Origin: CAZDUS01 sp964535015
Lineage (GTDB): Bacteria; Verrucomicrobiota; Kiritimatiellia; CAIKKV01; CAITUY01
Direction of reading: 5' to 3'
Assembly: GCA_964535015.1 (NCBI GenBank)
Contig: CAZHRU010000015.1
Location: 1-40,142 of the forward strand
Length of the DNA: 40,142 nucleotides
Position numbers and translations under genes: made by a program. Below, in pieces: positions 17,101 through 23,310 of the stretch. The stretch's first letter is position 1. The number at the start of each line of letters is the position of its first letter. The notes under the pieces were generated by a model, which was not told the DNA's origin, searched no databases, and saw only the letters and a program-made list of their open reading frames with translations.

Positions 17101-19031
17101 CCCATCGCGCTAATGACCATCTGGAAACGGGGCGGCCACTGCGTCAGGTCGAGTTGCGATGCCTGGTCGGCAATAACCTCCGCATGGAACGCCGCCGTCC
17201 CCGTCTTCTGCGCCGGCGTCTGCAGGATGTAGGGCAACACCGTGGCGCCATACGGGGTCTTCTTCACGTCGTAGTCCTTCACCAGCGGATACACCATGCG
17301 CGCACCCGCCACCAGCCGATCGACGTTACCCTCCCGAAATCCCAACGCCACCTCAGCCACCCCACGACACATCGAATTGGGTGCCTTGGCAGGATCTACG
17401 GCGGACCCGCTCTGAATTCGTTCAACCACGCCTTTCAACGCCGGCAACTGACTCCTGCCGATTTCCGCCTTGGGATCTTTTGATGCTGTCACCTCTTTTT
17501 CATACTCCCGCCACAATCGCTGGATGTTCTTATGCATGACTAGCGATCTGCCAGGTTCGGACCACGGCACCCACTCGAGGGATTGGAGGGCACTGAGTCC
17601 TTGACTCTTGTCCAGCGCGGGACTGGTCTGCCAGACGGCTTCAATATAAGCACGCACGAACCCAACATCGAATAAGGCCACGGGAGTGCTCGCGATCAGT
17701 TCTCCACCAACCGACGCCAGCGCCTTGGCCTGGTTCATATCACTCGCCAACTCCGGATTATCCGCATGCAATGTCCTGTAGGCCGGCCATAATTCCGAAA
17801 GGACAATCGCACTCATCTCTTGCGCCGGGAGATAGTAACCGTCTTTCGTCACCAGCGAACGCCAACAGGCGGCGAAATCGTCGGAAACGGTGGCGGCACT
17901 CAGGACCGCCGCCGAACGGTTGGGAACGCCAGCCAGCGCGACCGCTTGCCGCCTGATCGTAGCCGCGTCGGCATTGGGCACGTAGAATGACAAGTCCGCC
18001 ACATTGGCCGGATTACGAAAGGCCACAGGACACTTCCCCGCCAGTTCAGTCCACTGCAGACTCGTCAGAACCGCCCGAATGTACGGCCATTGCATAAGGG
18101 CACCCCGGTCACCGTCACTGAGTCTTCCAAAGGCGGCTACAACAAAGTCCTGTTTCGCCGCGACCTGTTTCTCCCATTCCGTCGCCCCCCCTGCCTGCAA
18201 CACGGTCAGAATGGCCCGCAAACGCTCCGCCGTCGGATTGACATCAAACCACGCCTTCGCCGCCGCCAGCGACGGCCCCACATCGGTCGTCTTGCCCGCT
18301 CGGAACTCCAGATAGGTGCCAAGGAATGTACATCGCGCCGCACGCGATGCGTCATCGCGAATCCGCCCGGCCAGTTCACGCAACACCCCCCCCACCTCGC
18401 CCGGATTGCTCAATTTGCCCGCCTCACCCAGCATCCAATCAAGATCCTCCCAGTAATAGTACCGCTCCTGATCAATCGCCTGCTGCTCGGAAAAGGCAAC
18501 CGACAACAACCGCCCCATCCCCGCGATGTCACTCCGTTGCCTGGACTCAGCCAGGAACCAGGAATCAAACCGCCGGACCGCCGGGGACCGGTACCGCCCC
18601 CTGAACTCACCGATGGAACGGTACGCATCATCGCTGTCCTTCAGAAAATCAATCTGGATCGAGACCATGCGCGCCAGAACCGCAGGGTCTGCAGCCGCCG
18701 GCGCCTCCCGCAGATAGGCCTTGTAACGGGTGACGGCCGTGCGGTAATCCACAGTCAGCCACGCGTTCTCCGCCGCGAGCAGCAGTACCGTCGGCGACGG
18801 TTTCACCGCCCGCCCAAGGTACGCCTTGACAACGCCAGCCGCCTGAAACGGACTTCCGGCATCATGCGCCATGGTGAGCAACCTGATCACATCGGCCTCC
18901 GCCACGGAAGCACCGGTTTTCTGGAGTTGCCCCGCCAGGGTCACCAGATCGGTCTTGGCCGGTTCAGCCCGCACTGACGCGACGGCCCACACGGCGAGTA
19001 TGACAAGAAAGGAGTTAAGTTTTCGATTCAT
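11172..19031 (-). CDS. Giant secreted TPR and beta-module protein (2619 aa)
   Basis: The protein begins with a signal peptide (MNRKLNSFLVILAVWAVASVRA). By segment it has a long alpha-helical repeat region (about 25-1030), recognisable TPRs (about 1035-1230), an extended beta region (about 1250-2300) and a C-terminal TPR block (about 2320-2600; for example QFKKALTFEKMGEIDQACEE). The beta region has four copies of one module: an acidic loop like VVDPDRNITAGKD, then a strand with a T-S/G-G turn, then LTETxxxSGVFxG. The copies lie near 1260-1314, 1413-1466, 1871-1923 and 2206-2257. A PA14-like stretch (about 1615-1711, SYVAHLQGAFYLDTRQSRAF and FAKGVHRLDVYVV) sits between the second and third. The ATG at 19031 is 5 bases after the previous stop and opens the signal peptide, so the in-frame extension to 19166 is rejected. 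The acidic loops suggest calcium binding. The protein probably spans the periplasm or covers the cell surface as a scaffold. Confidence 0.88.
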   Translation of the reverse strand: MNRKLNSFLVILAVWAVASVRAEPAKTDLVTLAGQLQKTGASVAEADVIRLLTMAHDAGSPFQAAGVVKAYLGRAVKPSPTVLLLAAENAWLTVDYRTAVTRYKAYLREAPAAADPAVLARMVSIQIDFLKDSDDAYRSIGEFRGRYRSPAVRRFDSWFLAESRQRSDIAGMGRLLSVAFSEQQAIDQERYYYWEDLDWMLGEAGKLSNPGEVGGVLRELAGRIRDDASRAARCTFLGTYLEFRAGKTTDVGPSLAAAKAWFDVNPTAERLRAILTVLQAGGATEWEKQVAAKQDFVVAAFGRLSDGDRGALMQWPYIRAVLTSLQWTELAGKCPVAFRNPANVADLSFYVPNADAATIRRQAVALAGVPNRSAAVLSAATVSDDFAACWRSLVTKDGYYLPAQEMSAIVLSELWPAYRTLHADNPELASDMNQAKALASVGGELIASTPVALFDVGFVRAYIEAVWQTSPALDKSQGLSALQSLEWVPWSEPGRSLVMHKNIQRLWREYEKEVTASKDPKAEIGRSQLPALKGVVERIQSGSAVDPAKAPNSMCRGVAEVALGFREGNVDRLVAGARMVYPLVKDYDVKKTPYGATVLPYILQTPAQKTGTAAFHAEVIADQASQLDLTQWPPRFQMVISAMGSRFRKGVWTGQPKEAQGDMQLYHGAFGKVLLDMNARNQFSPQLFDFFGRTRSGQGWSSEDLMGEVVEKLIASKVLLQTMGRPESSIRSATATYMGMVALYPKLAVKYPRETAFDDLFVEEVRKMGVIEEGYWANGGADKAGKVAGAVAKVLATYETLPLGYDSRPACSRELLARLHERALGVATPDRDALLSSLAARAGKTRFDEMALGRGWFMAMGGTAKRAEIFAKLDAFVQMAGTVPKRVSLTNLGLGPYAKVADLTDAEVETLRRLLCDVPPATWRGVAGAGDVGKLLLPALAKRGKELALVGCVSECWRVGVETQDGAVFRLLGDLAESSLREKAVDRALAISSAGLAVLGSEQSSDIRTALMTVRSQGLVSTGGAIPVERTDPRYPAYAAQAAFNAGNLRAAMELYGPVADKMPGWIKDFDPKFTIGLINENARLQQFERAETLAKALVPWLESAGTAVDAETRARLLIAYAGIAFERHEYPKARALYERIASAEEFNETRAKQDAELRITEVDRLTKQYDKALESLEKLSRRKDKALQTEAFYQLARLKYEQEDYQEARSYLNQVLARMPDHPDGRILEGNIDLKTKRLVEATEVKVGLTTSQRILVPGSVLKVRLEDQNLAVVGKADSIEIRVWTTSGDEELFNLVPFGDSRMKFEGSLATAMTPMIKGDRVLQVLGDDTVHYDFSDRFKKAHNISSSEVFSLTVATDSGLYSSSGQVLTKEEMAERELESILRQKLSMQQEAGEHQALSLARPPDQIRPGNKINIRVVDPDRNITAGKDKITVRAAVTSGDVVSGFELTETETHSGVFEGALPTVAAQAMAMASDSEEGKQPNFPISAGNHPAWVGLANNLRPRLYSVDLHDNVNLGKLAIRADVPGHELKRFLFQTSLNGRDFTTLAGWPEAVKPWDGALTLSFIKPDKAALSSIDECRAAIQKARPVTVPVKALSVAMDQHLAAAGLGAADSYVAHLQGAFYLDTRQSRAFRLETSSAGNSVRYLFAVDGVLAKVAAGADGRGGAGPLEIRKSFAKGVHRLDVYVVAAVKDAVRFNVQWDIDKEPYIATCPAELFDPAVHPEIKQEMTFAPATVTPTADGKGFDVAFPPKSQARVFRLILEDFQGDAPAITSIQLADAAGKGVLPTQQDLTTLKDNKILELIPGDKVVITYEDPRVISSGDSTHSSSLVATYMNATINICFPEYGAEGAGAGRQTSYIPVRRFLAGTPVAVVINDPDRDTTDKEDTVQFAARVTGGKEVTFSALETREHSGVFVGNIFPVATAPQRATELQIRPADDITVVYVDAENTDPGVPWERTAMAEQAIYIAPKLRAYDVTSIAVGATTAVNNASGKAGAGDSAARGSEWYAATRSLVAACQKDSAGDAPARALLDGPVFVEVVFPPLALSGQSRATLYVQTSSGRKNAGDASTNAFDITVPGTIKLTAGPGGVGGGMVPPGYAGLVVRADPTSVSPLDDGRFGFSIPMKLGDTPASSLVGAADATGKESPVLSVRGGDEIIAGFEYKDEAGRTQWLTRRVILGSDSWFDVLDRKYMTEVSGCHVGENIYLRVMDKSKDVSGAKNDVEVRVTTSSGGSKMVKLTETFENTGVFKGHLSMVHVQDQSDTNNPVYMPVQYGDTVTLTYQSGEGVPALTRQVLVYKGADGSVLPFSKRFKDPEIAVQTQFTIAESYFELAKKHRDLKEESLARREIAQGKKVLEEVLRDYPDTSAKSQADYLLANLSLELANSVVDETAKRKHYMEAIGRFTDIIAGNPDSQHAPKAQFKKALTFEKMGEIDQACEEYVKLAYRYPDNELVAETMARLGQYFSDKGKSIKDKAAAETNVVVAARVKMEAVEMFRTAAQVFGRLAIRFEEHKLAGRAGVLAGTCYIRAEDYDRAVASLMDVIDKKKAEPSQMAEAMYWCGDAHMKASHEDSKVNAYRMFKRLTWDYPESVWAKYARGRLSESALAGMDKGDGR

Positions 19032-19036
19032 GACGT

Positions 19037-21334
19037 TCAACCCTCTGTGTTGGTTTTGGCGGGCGCGGCATCCATGCCCTTGACCTTTTCTTCGATGCGC
19101 GGCAACAAGCCCTTCGCCTTCTCGGCATACCGGCTTTCCGGGTACTCGAACAACAACTGGGTGCACTTCTCATGCGCCCGCTGGAAGTTGCCCATGCGGA
19201 ACGACACGAGCACCCACTTCAACAGCATCCCGTCAAGGAACGCCGCGTCCGGATGGTCCTGGAAGATCTGGCTCAACAGGTCATCCGCCGTCGAGTAGTC
19301 CTTCGCATCGACATAGTAGTCAATCAGTTTACCCAGCGACGCCCCGGCAAACTCACTGTCCGGATACCGTTCGGAACAGAGTTTGTAGAACGGAATCGCT
19401 GCGGCTGGGTTTCCTTGGGAACTTTTCGGCCCGGCTTGATTCTCCGCCTCGACCGACTCGGCAATCCGGAACTGGGCCTCGGCCTTGGCCATGGAATTCG
19501 GCAGAGCCAGTATTTGCGTGAATACCGACTTCGCTTTCGCGTAGTCCTTCCGCTCGAGATGGATCTTGCCAATACCCAGCATGGCTTGATCCACCAGCGG
19601 TGACTTCGGGAACATCTTGCTGAACAACTGACACGTGGCGATCGCCCCGTCGAAATCCTCCTTGATCAACTGCAGTTCCCACTTCAGACGGAACCCTTCC
19701 TCCGCCTGCTCGGATGGAAGCAATTGCTGGGCCCGGATAATATTGTCCGCCTGCGTAAGCCCCTGATTGCAACGGTCCGCCGCACCTTTGTTGAGGCCCA
19801 CACTCTTGAAAATACGGGCCAATTCCAGAAACGCTGTCGCCTCCACCGCATCCTTCCTGGCGCGCATCACGGGATCGGAGACGACATACTGGGTCGCCAT
19901 GGGACGGTTCTCAATCTCGCCGGCCACTTGAATGGACGCTCGCGATTCGCGCGGCGTCTCCCCGCCAATGTGCCGGTCATCCACATAGACCGTAAAGATC
20001 TCGTCCCCCGTCAAACACTGCAACTGACCCTCAACCTTTGCCACGGCATCGGCGACACGGGGCGATACCAGCGCCACCTGTCCGGCAAACTTCCCACTGC
20101 GCACCACCGGACCGGATCCAAGTTCCTTCAGGGTCAATGTCACTTCATCGCGCGTCTTGAAGACGCGGATATCATCCCCCGCCTGCATCAGTTTCTCCAG
20201 GGTGCTCGCCTGGTCGCGCACCGCCTGCTCGGCCTCGAGGTCGCGATACCGGGCCGCAACCTTGATCTGGAACGAATCGCCGCCAGGCGTCTTGTCCAGA
20301 TCCGCATCCTCCAGCAATACAAACAGCGGCTGGTTCAGGAACGCCGCCGTGGCCCTGGATTCGTACGTGCCCAACGTGAACGACACCGCGCCGCTCGAGA
20401 CTACTTTCACCGAGGCCTTGCGCGGCGTATTCTTCTCGCCGGCCTGCGTGTTGTCGTCCAGGTAGGTCACCTTGATGTCGTCCCCGCCAATCACCTGTAA
20501 CACACTGTCACCCGGTTTGACGGGACCAACGTCGGTGGCAATGGAACCGATGTACAACTCCCCCTTGTTGGCCAGGGGTATGCAAACGATGACTTCCTTG
20601 TCACCCTGCGCCGTTTCCACCGAGGCCGAAATCTGCTTCCCAAGGCGGGCAAGGATCGGCAGGTCGGCATCCTCAATCTTGAGGTAGAACCGGCGGCCGG
20701 CTTCCACAAATTGAAGGGTCGGACTGTTGGGATCCACAAACGTGCCCACCAACGTCAACGCCTCCACGGCCTTCTGCCAGTTGCCCTGGGCAAAATGACA
20801 CATGCCAACATAGTAATAGGACTGGTTGGCCCAAACCGTATTCGGGTAATCACGACTGATCTTGCGCAAGGCGGGAAAGGCCGCCGCGTATTGGCCCGTC
20901 TGATAGAACGAGACGCCGGTCAGATACAAACCCTCGAGAAAAACCTCCAGCATCTCCCCCTTCAATGCTTCATCGGGACGTTCCAACAACTGGATTTGCC
21001 GGAGATACTTGAGCGCCTCCTTGTGCTTGTTCTGCTCCACATAGTAACGCCCCAGCACCAGGTACGCCTTGAACCGCAGCGGACTGTCCGGGAACCGCTC
21101 GATCACGGTCTCCAGCATCCGGGCACCCCGCTCGCCTTCGCGCCCGGCAATGACCTCCTCCGCCGATTTGATCAGGCGATCAACCCCGTCGCCCCCGCCC
21201 GGCGAACCGTTGCCTCCAGTGGGACGCACGACCGGCGAATCCCCGCTACCCTTGTCCGCCTGTTGACCAAACGCGTTCAGTACCAGCGCCATCACACAAA
21301 CGCCGGCCAACCATCGTGTCTTATTCGCCTGCAT
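19037..21334 (-). CDS. Secreted TPR / beta-module / TPR protein (765 aa)
   Basis: A signal peptide (MQANKTRWLAGVCVMALVLNAFG) is followed by TPRs (about 45-205, for example YVEQNKHKEALKYLRQIQLL), a beta region (about 210-460) and further TPRs (about 470-745). The beta region has acidic loops (KIEDADLP near 219; LLEDADLDKTPGGD near 342) and a strand ending KELGSGPVVRSGKFAGQV (near 413). These correspond to the modules of the 2619-aa protein encoded next. The two proteins therefore share a TPR-beta-TPR design and look like paralogues. The ATG at 21334 has GGAGGAGG upstream and overlaps the preceding gene by 14 bases; an in-frame start at 21361 would lack the signal peptide position. TPRs usually bind protein partners. 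I infer a periplasmic scaffold. Confidence 0.87.
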   Translation of the reverse strand: MQANKTRWLAGVCVMALVLNAFGQQADKGSGDSPVVRPTGGNGSPGGGDGVDRLIKSAEEVIAGREGERGARMLETVIERFPDSPLRFKAYLVLGRYYVEQNKHKEALKYLRQIQLLERPDEALKGEMLEVFLEGLYLTGVSFYQTGQYAAAFPALRKISRDYPNTVWANQSYYYVGMCHFAQGNWQKAVEALTLVGTFVDPNSPTLQFVEAGRRFYLKIEDADLPILARLGKQISASVETAQGDKEVIVCIPLANKGELYIGSIATDVGPVKPGDSVLQVIGGDDIKVTYLDDNTQAGEKNTPRKASVKVVSSGAVSFTLGTYESRATAAFLNQPLFVLLEDADLDKTPGGDSFQIKVAARYRDLEAEQAVRDQASTLEKLMQAGDDIRVFKTRDEVTLTLKELGSGPVVRSGKFAGQVALVSPRVADAVAKVEGQLQCLTGDEIFTVYVDDRHIGGETPRESRASIQVAGEIENRPMATQYVVSDPVMRARKDAVEATAFLELARIFKSVGLNKGAADRCNQGLTQADNIIRAQQLLPSEQAEEGFRLKWELQLIKEDFDGAIATCQLFSKMFPKSPLVDQAMLGIGKIHLERKDYAKAKSVFTQILALPNSMAKAEAQFRIAESVEAENQAGPKSSQGNPAAAIPFYKLCSERYPDSEFAGASLGKLIDYYVDAKDYSTADDLLSQIFQDHPDAAFLDGMLLKWVLVSFRMGNFQRAHEKCTQLLFEYPESRYAEKAKGLLPRIEEKVKGMDAAPAKTNTEG

Positions 21335-23066
21335 CCACACCTCCTCCAATTCGCACACCAAGTTTCTCCAGTTCCTGGTGCGCAGAACTGGACTGCCCGC
21401 TCTTCGGATACTTCTTCAACACCGCCCTCAACGCCGCAATATAGTGATCCCGTTGTCCGGCCCGCTGATACACGGAGGCAATCCGGAACGCCGCTTCGGC
21501 GTTGCAGTCCTTGAAAAAACCCTCCACTTCCCTGAGTTGCCCGATCGCCTGTTCGAGTTTCCCCAGTTTCTCGTAGCACTCGGCAATCCGCCAGAAGTTC
21601 TTGGGCGGGTTGTCACACACCTGATAGGCGGAAATTGCCTTTTCATACTGCCCAATCGTGAACAGCAAGTCCGCCTTGATGATGGACACCTTCGACGCAT
21701 AGGTCGTCGACCCCCCCAGCGCATCGGCCAACGGCAGTGCATTCTTATCGTCCCGCAACCCCGCATAGAACGACAGCAACTCAAACTGCCCGAGTTCCCT
21801 GTCCTGAATGGACATACAAACGGACTTCATCAGGTCCGGCGCCACCCGCGCCAGCGACCTGGCCAAGTCAACCTTCTCGGCATCCGACAATTGGGCCAAA
21901 GGAATCCGGTTGAACACACTCTGGCCCATCGATGGATCCTTCAGGTCGCCGTACGCCATCCGCAATAAATCGATCAGTTGCGCATTCGACATCTTGCCGA
22001 ACTCCAGTTTCGCGTAGTACTCGGCAACCTTGGCCTTGTTCTCCTTGAAGAGTTGCATCCATTTCATGACGCGCGTATTGTCACCCGCCTTCTGGAACTG
22101 ACTGAACTGCTTGTCGAGCCGTTGCGTCCATTTTGCCTCATCCCGCTCGGACGCCAGGCGTAATCCGGCAATCTCAACCTGGAAATCATCCCACGCCGCA
22201 AACTTCCCCTCCATCGCGTCGGCCCATGTCCGGTAATACCGGTCCTTCAATGCCGCCTGGTCCACCGCAAACTGGGCATGTCGCCGGACCGCGCCCATCA
22301 CCCGGTCCCAGTAATCCCGGCTCGCCGCCACCTCGCCCTCGACCGCCCTCGGTTGCCCGTCAAAGGTCTTCACCGTCTTGTAGAACTCCCGCAATGCCGG
22401 CTCATCCATCTTGACCCGCACAAAGTAGCGCACCGCCTGTTCAATCGCAGCGTTCGCCGCCGCCGGATTCACCGTCCTGAAATTGACCGCCACCAGTTGA
22501 TAGTACCGGGCCGCATCCTCAACCTTGTTCTGCTGCATCAGGTGGTCGCCCAGTTCGTTAAACGCCACGGCGCCGAGAGGATGCTGGTTGTATTCCTTGT
22601 CCGCAGCCATTTGCGCCCACGCGGCAACCGCCTTGTCGTTGTCGCTGTTTTCCCAGTGCGCCTGCCCGGTGTAGAACAACGCGGGAGCCGCGTAGTTGAC
22701 GACATTGGGGAAATACTCAAGAACTTCCCGGTACGCCTTGATCGCCTCGAACCGTTTGTTGTCCAGATGCAGACAGCGGGCCTTTCGCAACAACGCATAC
22801 GCCAGCGCCTTCGATTGCGGGAATTCCAAAACAAAAGCGTCGTACTCGGAAATGGCGCGCCGATAGTCGCCCTTGCCGAACACCTCGTCGGCCTTCGTCA
22901 GACGATGCGCCTCAAAAGTGTCGAGGAGTTTGTAGTCCGCATTGGAGAAGGTCACCTCCGACACCCTCGTGCCACTGCCCCTGGGACCGGCCCATGTCGT
23001 CAGACCGGAAAAGAACCCCACCGTCAGTAAAATAGACAGTCCGATACGAATCGGTATCAAAACCAT
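21321..23066 (-). CDS. Secreted TPR protein (581 aa), first gene of the operon
   Basis: The signal peptide is MVLIPIRIGLSILLTVGFFSG, with cleavage near the following TTWA. TPR units fill about 40-260 (GDYRRAISEYDAFVLEFPQS; DNKRFEAIKAYREVLEYFPN) and about 440-575 (IGQYEKAISAYQV; LGKLEQAIGQLREVEGFF). The middle is helical without clear repeat periodicity. The ATG at 23066 is supported by AGGAGT 8 bases upstream and by the signal peptide; the reading frame stays open to 23249 but that part overlaps the promoter. BamD and CpoB (YbgF) are known envelope TPR proteins, and this protein is much longer. It is the gene closest to the sigma-54-like promoter. Confidence 0.87.
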   Translation of the reverse strand: MVLIPIRIGLSILLTVGFFSGLTTWAGPRGSGTRVSEVTFSNADYKLLDTFEAHRLTKADEVFGKGDYRRAISEYDAFVLEFPQSKALAYALLRKARCLHLDNKRFEAIKAYREVLEYFPNVVNYAAPALFYTGQAHWENSDNDKAVAAWAQMAADKEYNQHPLGAVAFNELGDHLMQQNKVEDAARYYQLVAVNFRTVNPAAANAAIEQAVRYFVRVKMDEPALREFYKTVKTFDGQPRAVEGEVAASRDYWDRVMGAVRRHAQFAVDQAALKDRYYRTWADAMEGKFAAWDDFQVEIAGLRLASERDEAKWTQRLDKQFSQFQKAGDNTRVMKWMQLFKENKAKVAEYYAKLEFGKMSNAQLIDLLRMAYGDLKDPSMGQSVFNRIPLAQLSDAEKVDLARSLARVAPDLMKSVCMSIQDRELGQFELLSFYAGLRDDKNALPLADALGGSTTYASKVSIIKADLLFTIGQYEKAISAYQVCDNPPKNFWRIAECYEKLGKLEQAIGQLREVEGFFKDCNAEAAFRIASVYQRAGQRDHYIAALRAVLKKYPKSGQSSSAHQELEKLGVRIGGGVDAGE

Positions 23067-23147
23067 GCTTTCACTCCTAACCGCCTGCCCATCAGCCGCC
23101 ACACTAAAACACCAAGATAACATCCAAAGAAAGACTGAGACTCCCCC

Positions 23148-23164
23148 AGCAATACCCATGCCAA
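23148..23164 (-). promoter_or_regulatory. Sigma-54 (-24/-12) promoter of the 12-gene operon
   Basis: The minus strand reads TTGGCATGGGTATTGCT. Sigma-54 promoters follow TTGGCACG-N4-TTGCT, with GG and GC separated by exactly 10 bases. This site has GG-N10-GC and differs from that consensus at one informative base (T for C in GGCAC). The expected start is near 23137, giving a leader of about 70 bases before the ATG at 23066. No convincing -35/-10 pair was found in the same gap. Transcription would then require RpoN and an AAA+ enhancer-binding activator. Confidence 0.75.
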
Positions 23165-23220
23165 CATCGAGAATCAAGCAAAACGGACAAAACGGCGCCA
23201 CCAAGGACGTACGCCGAGCT

Positions 23221-23248
23221 TGGAGTGCACACAGCAGTACACACTCCA
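23221..23248. promoter_or_regulatory. 28-bp dyad, candidate activator site upstream of the sigma-54 promoter
   Basis: TGGAGTG and CACTCCA form 7-bp perfect arms around a 14-base centre. The centre of symmetry is near 23234.5, about 97 bases upstream of the predicted start. That is where enhancer-binding proteins usually bind at sigma-54 promoters. As RNA the same bases could form a longer stem with G-U pairs, so the site might instead be a weak terminator for the helicase gene, which ends at 23311. No U-run follows, which favours the DNA-site reading. Confidence 0.5.
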
Positions 23249-23310
23249 TCGCTTGTCGCGTGTAGCGCAGTATGCAGGTGGCGGCCGCGCCCCTGGGAGA
23301 AACGGCAGAC

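Larger units (their letters stand above)
2663..23164 (-). other. Putative 12-gene operon for an energised envelope machine
   Basis: Twelve minus-strand genes run from 23066 to 2663 behind one sigma-54-like promoter. The junctions are very tight: a 14-base overlap (TPR 1/TPR 2), a 5-base gap (TPR 2/giant), ATGA overlaps (giant/coiled-coil, ExbD/ExbD, DUF4159/405-aa, 405-aa/766-aa, 766-aa/243-aa), and gaps of 1, 8, 47 and 61 bases elsewhere. The order of products is three secreted TPR proteins, a soluble coiled-coil protein, ExbB, ExbD, ExbD, two TonB-like anchored proteins, a membrane protein and two exported proteins. I see no strong terminator after 2663, so some read-through into gyrB is possible. 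Operon membership is inferred from spacing and strand. Confidence 0.8.

Noticed and set aside
23067..23249. N-terminal extension of the first TPR gene up to 23249
   Set aside because: The extension covers the sigma-54 promoter and dyad. The ATG at 23066 has a good Shine-Dalgarno sequence and opens a signal peptide.
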